In this document: positions 1-10,467 of the stretch, in pieces
Numbering within the stretch: the first letter of the stretch is position 1
Layout of the letters: each line of letters starts with the position of its first letter
Assembly (NCBI RefSeq): GCF_046630445.1
Contig: NC_092341.1
Location: 2,394,001 to 2,458,000 of the forward strand
DNA from: Rutidosis leptorrhynchoides
Lineage: Eukaryota > Streptophyta > Magnoliopsida > Asterales > Asteraceae
Direction of reading: 5' to 3'
DNA length: 64,000 nucleotides
Program-made: the position numbers and the translations under genes
The notes under the pieces: model-generated
Told to the model about the DNA's origin: nothing
The model's input: only the letters and a program-made list of their open reading frames with translations
The model's database searches: none

Positions 1-712
1 ATAGGTTCGTGAATCCGAGGCCAACCCTGCATTGTTCAATATAGTCATATGTATTTTTACTACAAAATACATTAGGTGAGTTTCATTTGCTCCCTTTTTA
101 ATTGCTTTTGCAATATATATTTTTGGGCTGAGAATACATGCGCTGCTTTTATAAATGTTTACAAAATAGACACAAGTACTTAAAAATATATTCTACGTTG
201 AGTTGTACCACTGGCATATTTCCCTGTACCTTGGTAACTACTATTTACATGGGTATTGTAAACGCGAATCCTGTTGATAGATCTATCGGGCCTGACAACC
301 CCAACCGGACTGGACGACCAGTATTCAACGGTTGCACAGTACTTCGTTTTGTAGGCTACACTTGGTACAGTGTAGTGAGATTTCATAATAAAGGGAATAT
401 GCGACGTTGATTAATAGTTAAGTATGGTTACCAAGTGCTCAACCACTTAGAATACTTTACATACACTTGCGAGTGTATTATGTTTATGATTATGAAATCT
501 TGTGGCCTATTAAAATATTGAAATGATTGTTATGATAAACCTATGAACTCACCAACCTTTTGGTTGACACTTTTAAGCATGTTTATTCTCAGGTACGAAT
601 TAAGTCTTCCGCTGTGCATTTGCTCATTTTAAGGACATTACTTGGAGTCGATCATCGCAATGGGACCAGATGTTGATAACTTCGTCCAGGAGGATTAGGA
701 CGGGTCGTCACA
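1..712 (+). mobile_element. 3' part of a plus-strand LTR (family B type), inserted in element A
   Basis: The sequence is the reverse complement of the first part of the B2 LTRs (36670-37600): it shares the block with the ATGCGCTGCTTTT stretch, the GTTTATTCTCAGG block and the hairpin at 553-566. It ends in GGACGGGTCGTCACA at 712, the mirror of the LTR start TGTGATGACCCGTCC at 5540. From 713 the sequence matches the middle of the right LTR of element A (about 6919 onward), so this LTR most likely belongs to an element inserted into A's left LTR whose body lies left of the window. Confidence 0.75.
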
Positions 713-897
713 ATAAACAAGTTGTTTAAATATCAATTGCAGATTTAAAAGCAATTACAATTAACGTCAATCATAATTCAGTTGATCATATCTTTTAATT
801 CGTTCACCGAAATTACGCGATTCCTAAATGAAAAGTTATTGATTTTTTGCCAGCTTTCAAACGACATGTATATCATATACCTTTTATCAGTAATATA

Positions 898-1130
898 TGT
901 TACTGTAGTAAATAGTGTTTACTGTATCAAATCATTTTTACTGTAGCAAAGTCGTTTTCATTGTAGCAAATAGTATTTTACTGTAGCAAGTCGTTTTCAC
1001 TGTAGCAAATAGCGATTTTTGAAAAAAACACTGTAGCAAAATGATTTTTACTGTAGCAAATAGTGATTTTCAAAAACACTGTAGCTTTTCAGGTACTTTA
1101 GCAATTCGAAAATACTGTAGTAAATTAGTG
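898..1130. repeat. Degenerate tandem array with core ACTGTAGCAAATAGT
   Basis: About nine imperfect units of 20-28 bp sharing ACTGTAGCAAA occur here, and again at 7762-8012 in the right LTR of A. The array is absent from the B2 LTRs, so it arose or expanded in the A subfamily. Confidence 0.8.
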
Positions 1131-1320
1131 TTTTACTTGTTCATCTTAAACGTTTTAGTTAACTTATCTAAATATCAATCAAATTAATAAACGAATGTTA
1201 CTATCGTTTACTAAATAACTTGAAATTATATATATGTATATATCTTTATTTAATATACATAAATCAGTTTTTAAATACACATTGCAAGTTATTTATGAAT
1301 AATTAATATTCCAACTTATT

Positions 1321-1502
<182 letters not shown>

Positions 1503-1669
1503 ATTTACAAATAGATGTTCGTGAATCGTCAGTCAATAGTCAAAGGTTAACTGAATATATAACATTAGTTCAAAAAAATTTGAGAATCAATATTACAGAC
1601 TTTGCTTATCGTGTCAAAAACATATAAAGATTAAGTTTAAATTTGGTCGAAAATTTTCGGGTTGTCACA

Positions 1670-2022
1670 GTACCTACCCGTTAAAGAAATTTCGTCCCGA
1701 AATTTGATTTAGATGGTCATGGCTGACAATAAGTATGTTTTCATGATGCATACGAGCTGAAAATTAGTGTTTTATCATCATTGAGTAATATAGATAAAAC
1801 AATTCGATTTTGTGAATAGTACGAGTGAAGTTATCACAAAAGAGTGAAATAAATAAATGTAGATTCGTCATATCTTTTGACGTAGATAGGATTGATTTTC
1901 GGATTTCAAAAGATTTAGAGAAAATCTTCGTAATAATATTTGATTCTTCGATAATTAAGAAAATTAGGATCTTCTTTGATTAAATGCGATAACCTGTCAC
2001 GATTGCTCTATCAGATTTTTCG
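1670..2022. other. Internal region of A next to the 3' LTR, no gene seen
   Basis: It starts with the 3'-end junction TACCTACCCGTTAAAGAAA and TTTCGTCCCGAAATTTGA, seen in the same place in B2, C, E and F. On the minus strand this would be the plus-strand primer region of the element. The rest is AT-rich and matches 38900-39235 of B2. I see no coding capacity. Confidence 0.7.
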
Positions 2023-2030
2023 CTATAAAT
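2023..2030 (+). promoter_or_regulatory. Candidate TATA box for the antisense ORF
   Basis: CTATAAAT lies 81 bp before the ATG at 2111 and is followed by a pyrimidine-rich stretch. B2 keeps CTATAAAT at the matching position (about 39239). The position fits a plant TATA box with a short leader, but no transcript is shown. Confidence 0.35.
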
Positions 2031-2110
2031 CTACTCCCTTTGTTTCTTTATTTCCACAGCTCACCTTCTATTCTTCCTCCCTCAACTCATACTTTAAAGT
2101 ATTCGTTAAT

Positions 2111-2284
2111 ATGCTTCATCCAGTTCTGATTCTTGATATACTCCTAACTTTCATATCTATCATTCTTCTTTTTCATCTGACGCCGGAGGAATCTATTCAC
2201 TTTTACTATACTCTTGGCTTTATAGTATTTTTAGTTCTCCCGTGTCTTTACGTTGCAATACTTATTGATATACACGGTTTGTAA
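2111..2284 (+). CDS. Small hydrophobic antisense ORF, 57 aa (copy in A)
   Basis: This ORF runs opposite to the element. It begins MLHPVLILDILLTFIS and has two strongly hydrophobic stretches, residues 3-23 and 31-53, separated by a short polar HLTPEES turn, so it could form a two-pass membrane hairpin. An upstream in-frame extension to 1976 exists but is not kept in B2, so I chose the shared ATG. The copy in B2 (39322-39495) has the same start, length and stop position. By eye, nine codons differ only synonymously and six change the residue, most of them mildly. The opposite strand has stops in all three frames. I know no matching family; antisense ORFs are known in some plant Gypsy elements of the Tat/Grande group. 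Confidence 0.45.
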   Translation: MLHPVLILDILLTFISIILLFHLTPEESIHFYYTLGFIVFLVLPCLYVAILIDIHGL

Positions 2285-2989
2285 TTTATGTGTTGTCGTC
2301 AGGCTTTATATCTTTCCTTATTTTTCAGAGTCCCTGCTTCTGTCTTTCTATAATCATCGACATCCACAGTTAATGCTCTCTCCTATTTGCTGCGATTTAT
2401 ACCCCCATTTCTATTTCGGAGCTTCATGCTCTGTTTTCTCTTCTATCCATTAAGCACCGCATGTAATGGTCCATAATTCGCAGATATGAATTTCGGAATG
2501 AACATAGTTAATGTTCTAAGAAGGAAATTGTAATGGTATGGTCTTGATTTGTTAAATTACCAGAATACCTCGGAAAAGACCGAATCATTAAGAAAATATT
2601 TTCTTGATAGTTTAGAGGTTAAATGAATGAAAGAGTTATGTAACGTGGTTCATGATGAGGGTATGATCTGTGAACCTTTATCACGTTCCATTAGAAACTC
2701 AGCATGACTTACTGTAATATAATCACATTGATCAAGTGTCATTATATTATACTAACTCATGCTTCAATTCCCAACATTACTTCAAAAACATTCAAATTTT
2801 AATTCGAATTTTTCAGAATCTTGAAACTAAAACAGTTTCCTTTATGATGTAACACAGATAGCGCGTGGAGAAAAATGATTTTAGATAAGGATAGTTATGA
2901 AAATATCTTCAGAAATATCGAGAATATTTATAATGAAAGATACGATGATATCTTCGGATTTCTAATATCGAAAGATGATAAAGAAGATT

Positions 2990-3233
2990 TGTCCGTAAAG
3001 GTTTAGAGTCATGAGCAAGGTATTCGTTAATGACTTCTGCAGATACTGAATCATTTGGATTCTTTGAAGCCAGTTATTCTTTGTGATTTGTCCACAGCCT
3101 CCTTCATGGTTTGCTCAATTCATTTTCTAGTTCCAAACCTTCTCTTTTTCTAAGCTTTGACAACACACTATTCTTTATCATCAAACTTTTGGCTATTAAG
3201 GTCGTTTACAGTTTTTGCTGCTTCATCAGCATC
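2990..3233 (-). pseudogene. Captured poly(A)-binding protein fragment (copy in A), broken
   Basis: Read on the minus strand, the frame gives DADEAAKTVNDLNSQKFDDK, then a stop in place of the Trp expected in WYVGKAQKK, then a KAxKKRE-like stretch. A frameshift leads to IEQTMKEAVDKSQ, and a further shifted part keeps NDSVSAEVINEYL. This is the end of RRM3, the linker and the start of RRM4 of cytoplasmic poly(A)-binding proteins, where (G/K)KAQKK and FEQ(T/S)MKEA are family hallmarks. Several stops and shifts make it non-functional. The same fragment, with the same Trp-to-stop change, is in B2 (40197-40445), so the capture predates the split of A and B2. Confidence 0.75.
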
Positions 3234-3638
3234 CAAAGTTATCATAACCGAATCGTCGGTTATCAATCCGAGGTGTTTTCAAAAGTTTGAAGGGTTTTCA
3301 TGAAGATTGTAACTGTCAAGATACATATGATGTTCTAGAATTTTGAATGAAACAAATATTTTTCTGGGTTTTATGAATAAAAGTGATGTTCTAGCACAGT
3401 TTTGAAGTCAAAGTATAGCTTTGAAAGATGTAAGAATCTAAGAGTGATGTTTTCTATTAAATCTTGGCTTGGATTCTGATTTTTCAAAATCATAATATGT
3501 AATCAAATTTGAATGTGAATGGTTGTTTTGATTTCTAGGAAAAAATGTATATCGTTGTGAAAGTATTGAGTATAGTTGATGATTTGCTGAATCAAAATCG
3601 AAGAATGTAACATATTAATTGTGAATTTATATATCTTT

Positions 3639-3657
3639 CGGGTATTACCTACCCTTA
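3639..3657 (-). other. Internal copy of the 3'-LTR junction motif (A)
   Basis: CGGGTATTACCTACCC followed by TTAA resembles the 3'-end junction TACCTACCCGTTAA at 1671, with one G lost. It lies between ORF0 and the place where gag would start, the position it also occupies in E, F and B2. Confidence 0.55.
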
Positions 3658-3659
3658 AA

Positions 3660-4590
3660 AGTTTCACAAGTAATATTTTGTACCAGAGAATTTTATTACA
3701 GTCTTTATGAAAATATAAGTATGTGTATTTTCTTTAGATGTAATACAGATTTAATGAGTTAATATCATATTAAGCTCATTTGATTTTCGGCTGGATTAGA
3801 AATGAATAATCTCTAAAACATTAAAGATTCAATAATCTTCGCGGAGTATTTCACTAATGTAATCAATACTTCTTTATTCAGTTTTATTGATATTTCCTCA
3901 GTGAATCATGTTGGTGCTTATGGAACTCTTGCTAACTTTGCAAGGTACGAATGATGTTTTCTAGAAAGTTTCGAGTACATCAAAAATGAAAGTGTAAAAT
4001 CAAACGTGTAATTGAATAATACACTTAGTTTATTATGAAAAGAAATTCATTGAATTTGAAACAGAGATTGTAGTTAACGATTGTTATGTCGTTAATGAAG
4101 GATGTACATCATTGCATATTAGTAATATGAACTAACCGAGTAGTACCTATCAGTTATGATTCACACGTAATAGCTTGGTACAAAAAGATTTATCTTGATT
4201 TCAAAATTCATATATATTAAATATACATATAATTTCTTCAGGTGAAATGAGTTAATTCTTCGTAACTCGTTGATACAATATATGCGTTGTTGATTTGTGA
4301 TGATGTTGGTGATTATGAAATTGGCGGAACTTGTAGTGCTACAGGTTTTGCTGATGTTGGTGATATTGACAGTACTGTTGATGATGCTGGTAAAACAAGT
4401 CTAGCTTGTAATTCGTGCACCATTCCGGCCAGGATTTCTACTCTTCCTTCTATCATTTCTGTCCACTCATCTGATTTATGGTTACGGCTGGAACAGATAA
4501 TCTCTAAGCCTTTAATAATCGCCGCAAAATATTTCTCTAATGAAGTTATGAATCAATACTTCATCGGTTATTGTTGTTGGTACTCCTTGG
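3660..4590. other. Internal region of A, no gene recognised
   Basis: AT-rich sequence with partial similarity to B2 (41340-41540). A GTTGGTGATG-type triplet-rich stretch at 4296-4400 and again at 4650-4735 reads as Pro/Ser/Thr-rich sequence on the minus strand; the second of these is the C-terminal part of ORF0. I see no other support for a gene. Confidence 0.6.
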
Positions 4591-4593
4591 TAT

Positions 4594-5154
4594 CTATGGT
4601 GAGTATGACATTGATGCTCGAGGTACATATTGTGATGTTGAGGTATGGGATGTGGATGTTGTTGGTGGTGGTGGTAATGATACTGTTGGTGTTGATGATG
4701 GTGGTACTGTTGATGTCGGTGATGCTGCTGGTGCTTGTATCCTTTGCACCATATTCTCTAAAGTTACTACCCGAGCGCGAAGCTCGTTGACTTCTTTTAT
4801 TACACCGGGGTGATTGTCAGTTCGGACGAGCGGATGAATAAGATCCAGAATTTAAGAAAGTATATAGTCATGACGAGATACTCTGGAGATGAGAGAGAAA
4901 ATGGTATTACGAACAGGTTCGCCGGTAAGTACTTCAGGTTCTTCACCAAGAGGGCAATGTGGTGGATGGAAGGGATTGCCTTCCTCTTGTCTCCAATGAT
5001 TAAGTAAGCTACGAACCCATCCCCAATTCATCCAGAATAGATGATGGCTAATTGGTTGATCTATTCGGGTTACACTGCTTTCGGAGCCCAGGTCGAATTC
5101 CATATCGGAATAGCTGTCGGAATCTGAGGAATTCGAACTTGATGCGGGATCCAT
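4594..5154 (-). pseudogene. ORF0 (pre-gag ORF) of element A, one in-frame stop
   Basis: The frame starts at ATG 5154 and runs 187 codons, with a single TAA at 4852-4854 after residue 100. The N-terminus is Ser/Asp-rich and acidic. A conserved core follows at residues 40-96 (FWMNWGWVRSLLNHW, EEGNPFHPPH, VLTGEPVRNTIFSLISRV). Downstream of the stop come a short heptad-like stretch (VNELRARVVTLENMVQ) and a Pro/Ser/Thr-rich tail. The core aligns with ORF0 of F (FWRRWGWVRTMISSW, EEGTPYHEMH, VLTGQTVRDTLF) and with B2. It lies between the primer site and the place where gag should be. I know no family for it. It may be a structural or RNA-binding helper protein; that is inference. Confidence 0.6.
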
Positions 5155-5442
5155 CTTGTATAATTAGGGAGATGATTTTTGATATGAAATAGATTATAGA
5201 ATTTAGATTGGTACTCTTCAATACATAATTTACATATGTATATATAATACCAAAATTCCATAAATCACGGAGGAATTTTCGGAAGATGTCAGGTAAAGTT
5301 TACAGTAATAAATATGCCAAGATATGAATTTGTCTGTACACTATCTATGCAATAAATGCAAGAAAATGCATCTAGACTTAGGAACGATAAGCAAGTAATT
5401 TCTGACAAGAAATGATAAGCAAAACTCGGTAAAAACAGATAC

Positions 5443-5521
5443 GGTCATAGTCCAGACTCACTAATACATCCTAACAATTACCAGTTAAACACACTAATGC
5501 AAATTCTGGTTCCCTATGACC
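5443..5521 (-). other. Leader hairpin next to the primer site (A)
   Basis: GGTCATAG (5443-5450) is perfectly complementary to CTATGACC (5514-5521); inside these, CCAG (5452-5455) pairs with CTGG (5506-5509). The loop holds two copies of a CACTAATGCA-like repeat. The hairpin starts four bases from the primer site. The same arrangement with different but still complementary bases is in D and F. Confidence 0.7.
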
Positions 5522-5525
5522 TCAA

Positions 5526-5539
5526 GCTCTGATGCTAAC
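5526..5539 (-). other. Primer binding site of A (degenerate initiator-Met tRNA type)
   Basis: On the minus strand GTTAGCATCAGAGC directly follows the LTR end. The group consensus is TTGGTATCAGAGC, so two or three bases have changed. Confidence 0.75.
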
Positions 5540-7436
5540 TGTGATGACCCGTCCAAATCCCTTTGGATGAATACATCATTCATCGATTTCACAGTGAGGT
5601 ACTGACCTCTACATGATACGTTTGTAAACATTGCATTCTTTTGAAAAGGCACACCATAATTGAATATCAAATCCCAAGGTTTTTGACATTTGATGATTTC
5701 TACATTTAGATAATCACCGTAAATAATAGTTTACAATACTACATCCGTTGATAATGCAGTCAAAATAAGATACATGGTGATGATTTTGTGAATGCAACGT
5801 TTTCTCGAATAAAGCATGTATGACTCCATGCACATAGCTTGTATCACATATAAGCAAATAGCGGAAGACTTCTAGGAACCTGAGAATAAATATGCTTAAA
5901 AGTGTCAACACAAAGGTTGGTGAGTTTATAGTTTTAATGTTGCGTATAATCTGTATATAAATGTGGATCACAAGATTTCAGTTGTTTCATCCTGAAACAT
6001 TTATCAAAATATTCTACATGATTAAGCACCCTGGTAACTAAACTTTAACATCTATATAATAAGTACCCCAGTTTTAACATACATGCAACCAACATGTACA
6101 ATACACGTAAACCAACGTGTACTAACCTCAAATAGCATACGTCTTTTTATAGTTCATGCTAGGGTTTCTATACCTGGAACAGACGGGGATGTCAAGCCCT
6201 ATGGATCCATATATAACTACTCGCGCCCACTAGTTTTTATAACCGGCGGTTACTAGTTACCAAAGCTAAGGGATTTTCGGTTCAAACTCGGTGTAGAATT
6301 TAGTATGTACTTATGTCCATTGCGTTTAAAATAAAGTGCATGTATTCTCAGCCCAAAAATATAGATTGCAAAAGCAATTAAAAAGGGAGCAAATGAAACA
6401 CACCTTAGCAGCACATAAGGTCATTCACCAAAAAGTGACCGAAACTCGAAATGCAAAATTAACCGTAGATCTCAACCTAGAGAACATATGTTGCTCAATA
6501 CAGGTCTAATAAGCTAGGTTGGGTCATAGTGTATCACAATCCTAATGCTCGAGACCGATATGCAATAGTTAACAAAAGTCATCTCAAAAGTCAACCTGAC
6601 CCAATATGATATTTAAATCTATTCATGTTTATTAACATAGTATAAGTCTTGATAATTGAATGAATTTATAGTTTAACAAACTCAAAATATTATTTATTTC
6701 AGGAGCTATGTTATATTTGAATTATCATGGCAATCAAAAATATTTCATTATTTCACATAGTTTCCCAATACTTGTAAAATCAGATTATAGTGTTTATAAA
6801 GCTTTAAAACATGATAAGATAGTCAACTTTGATAATTGTTCAACAAGACGAGACGTACCTTATATAGAAATTCATTTACTCGACTGGTAATATTTAAAAA
6901 TTCACTTTATCATTCTTATAAACAAGTTGTTTAAATATCAATTGCAGATTCAAAAGCAATTACAATTAACGTCAATCATAATTCAGTTGATCATATCTTT
7001 TAATTCGTTCACCAAAATTACGCGATTTCTAAATGAAAAGTTATTGATTTTTTGCCAGCTTTCAAACGACATGCATATCATATACCTTTTATCAGTAATA
7101 TATGTATTTAATTCGTGATTCATCATAAACTATCTAACGACAAAATTTAGTATAAAAGCATGCATAAACATATATACTCGAGCACTAGACATGGATACAC
7201 TTATTAATATATAAAAGATAAGATATGAATGCTCACGTATCAATATTGTGATTCAATATTGCAGGAAAGTATGTAGACGCAACAGAGATGATAAACACTA
7301 GGTTTGACTTGCAAACAATACCCATGAACATTACCCATAACCTCCATAGCTATAACCCATAATTTCCTTAGCTCTGTCCCGCTCATAAAACTCATTTTGA
7401 AATGATTTACTCATAACATCGTCGTAGTATTTTATG

Positions 7437-7570
7437 TGTATTATTAATAATAATACTAATACTACTAATAATAATTAGATTAATAATAATATTAATCTTA
7501 ATAATAATAATAATAATAATATTAATAATAATAATAATATAAATAATAGTAATAATATAAATATATATAT
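7437..7570. repeat. AAT/TAA-rich microsatellite
   Basis: About 130 bp of imperfect ATAATAATAAT repeats in the right LTR of A. The long isoleucine-rich reading frame over it is a by-product of the repeat. Confidence 0.9.
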
Positions 7571-7662
7571 TACTCTTACAGAAGAAAGAAAAAAAAAATG
7601 AAGGTGTAGGTTGAGTCGAGCAGAAATCGTGTCTATTTATAGTACTTTTCCAAAAACTGTAG

Positions 7663-7712
7663 CCCATGTGATCGCATGGGTTTCATGCCCATTTGCCATG
7701 CGATCGCATGGC
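7663..7712. repeat. Pair of 18-bp palindromes around GCGATCGC
   Basis: GCCATGCGATCGCATGGC at 7695-7712 is a perfect palindrome. CCCATGTGATCGCATGGG at 7663-7680 is a near copy with one C-to-T change in a CpG. They are 14 bp apart in the right LTR of A. Confidence 0.85.
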
Positions 7713-8200
7713 CAGCTGGTACGCACCCAATATGTTTTGTTTTCTTGTTTGTCGACACATTTTTTACTGTAGCAAATAGTGTTACTGTAGCAAATAGGTT
7801 TACTGTAGCAAATAGTATTTACTGTAGCAAAGTCGTTTTACTGTTGCAAATAGTATTTTACTGCAGCAAAGTCGTTTTCAATGTAGCAAATAGTGATTTT
7901 CGGAAAAAAAACACTGTAGCAAAATGATTTTTACTGTAGCAAATAGTGATTTTCAAAAACACTGTAGCTTTTCGGGTACTTTAGCAATTTGAAAATACTG
8001 TAGTAAATTAGTGTTTTACTTGTGCATCTTAAACGTTTTAGTTAACTTATCTAAATATCAATCGAATCAATAAAGGAATGTTACTATCGTTTACTAAATA
8101 ACTTGAAATTATATATATGTATATATCTTTATTTAATATACATAAATCAGTTTTTAAATACACATTGCAAGTTATTTATGAATAATTAATATTCCAACTT

Positions 8201-8204
<4 letters not shown>

Positions 8205-8269
<65 letters not shown>
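8205..8269. repeat. TA microsatellite
   Basis: About 65 bp of pure TA in the right LTR of A. Confidence 0.97.
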
Positions 8270-8271
<2 letters not shown>

Positions 8272-8433
8272 CAAATAGATGTTCGTGAATTGTCGGTCAA
8301 TAGTCAAAGGTTAGCTGAATATATAACATTAGTTCAAAAAAATTTGAGAATCAATATTACAGACTTTGCTTATCGTGTTGGAAACATATAAAGATTAAGT
8401 TTAAATTTGGTCAAAAATTTCTAGGTTGTCACA

Positions 8434-9020
8434 GTTGCATAGTACTTCATTTTTACTATACTTGGTACAGTGTAGGGAGATTTCATAATAAAGGAAATAT
8501 GCTACATTAATGGTTAAGTATGGTTACCGAAGCGCTCACCAACTTATAGAATACTTTTATACACTTACGAGTGTACATATATTTATAACTATGAAATCTT
8601 GTGGTCTATATTTATATCGATGCTAAACCTATATATCTCGCCAACCTTTGTGTTAACTGTTTAAGCATGTTTATTTTCACGTCCTTAAGAAAGTCTTCCG
8701 ATGTTGCATAATCTGAGCAAGCTGTCCATGGAGTCTCATGCTTTTAATTAAATAAAGTTTTGCATTCAATAAAACATTTGTCATGTATTATATTTGACTG
8801 TTATGTCAAGTGTGTAGTATTTGAAAAACCGATGTATTATGGGGATTATTCCTTAAATAATCGCCCAATTGTTTAAAACATGCATTATGTATAATAATGG
8901 TGTGCTTTTTATGAAACGAATGTAATATTTTCTAAAACGTATCATATAGAGGTCAAATACCTCGATATGAGACCAATGAATAACGTACTGTGTTTATAGT
9001 AATATGGACGGGTCGTTTCA
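8434..9020 (+). mobile_element. 3' part of a second plus-strand LTR (family B type)
   Basis: It matches 334-712 in the same direction and ends in GGACGGGTCGTTTCA. It includes the reverse complement of the conserved LTR-start block (AGAGGTCAAATACCTCG). It starts abruptly at the right border of A, so A inserted into this LTR; the rest of it lies beyond the left of the window. It is in turn inserted into the C-left leader, which resumes at 9021 with ACATCTATCAC as in E at 27080. Confidence 0.7.
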
Positions 9021-9227
9021 ACATCTATCACACATTAACTAACACATTAGTAATATATCACATAATATTTACATGTAAAAATATATAGTTTCCAACAAAA
9101 AGTGTTAAGCAATCGTTTTTAAAGAAAACACTGTCGAAGTCCAGACTCACTAATGCATCCTAACAAAATCGGTTAGACACACTAATGCAAATTTTTGGTT
9201 CTCTAAAACCAACACTCTGATACCAAC
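9021..9227 (-). mobile_element. Leader and primer site of element C-left
   Basis: About 200 bp matching 27080-27290 of E: the stretch just upstream of the E ORF0 start, the paired CACTAATGCA repeats at 9148-9190 and the primer site at 9214-9226 (minus strand TTGGTATCAGAGT). It abuts the LTR start at 9228, so this LTR served as a 5' LTR for an element whose gag-pol lay to the left. Confidence 0.75.
9214..9226 (-). other. Primer binding site of C-left
   Basis: On the minus strand TTGGTATCAGAGT, one base after the LTR end; initiator-Met tRNA type. Confidence 0.8.

Positions 9228-10467
<1,240 letters not shown>

Larger units (their letters stand above)
5540..8433 (-). repeat. Right (5') LTR of element A
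   Basis: It begins TGTGATGACCCGTCC and ends GGTTGTCACA. It contains the conserved block with CAGCGGAAG, CCTGAGAATAAA and the hairpin region at 5906-5919, an AAT-rich microsatellite (7437-7570), two palindromes (7663-7712), the CTGTAGC array (7762-8012) and a TA microsatellite (8205-8269). Its ends match the B2 LTRs; its middle is partly unique. Confidence 0.85.
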
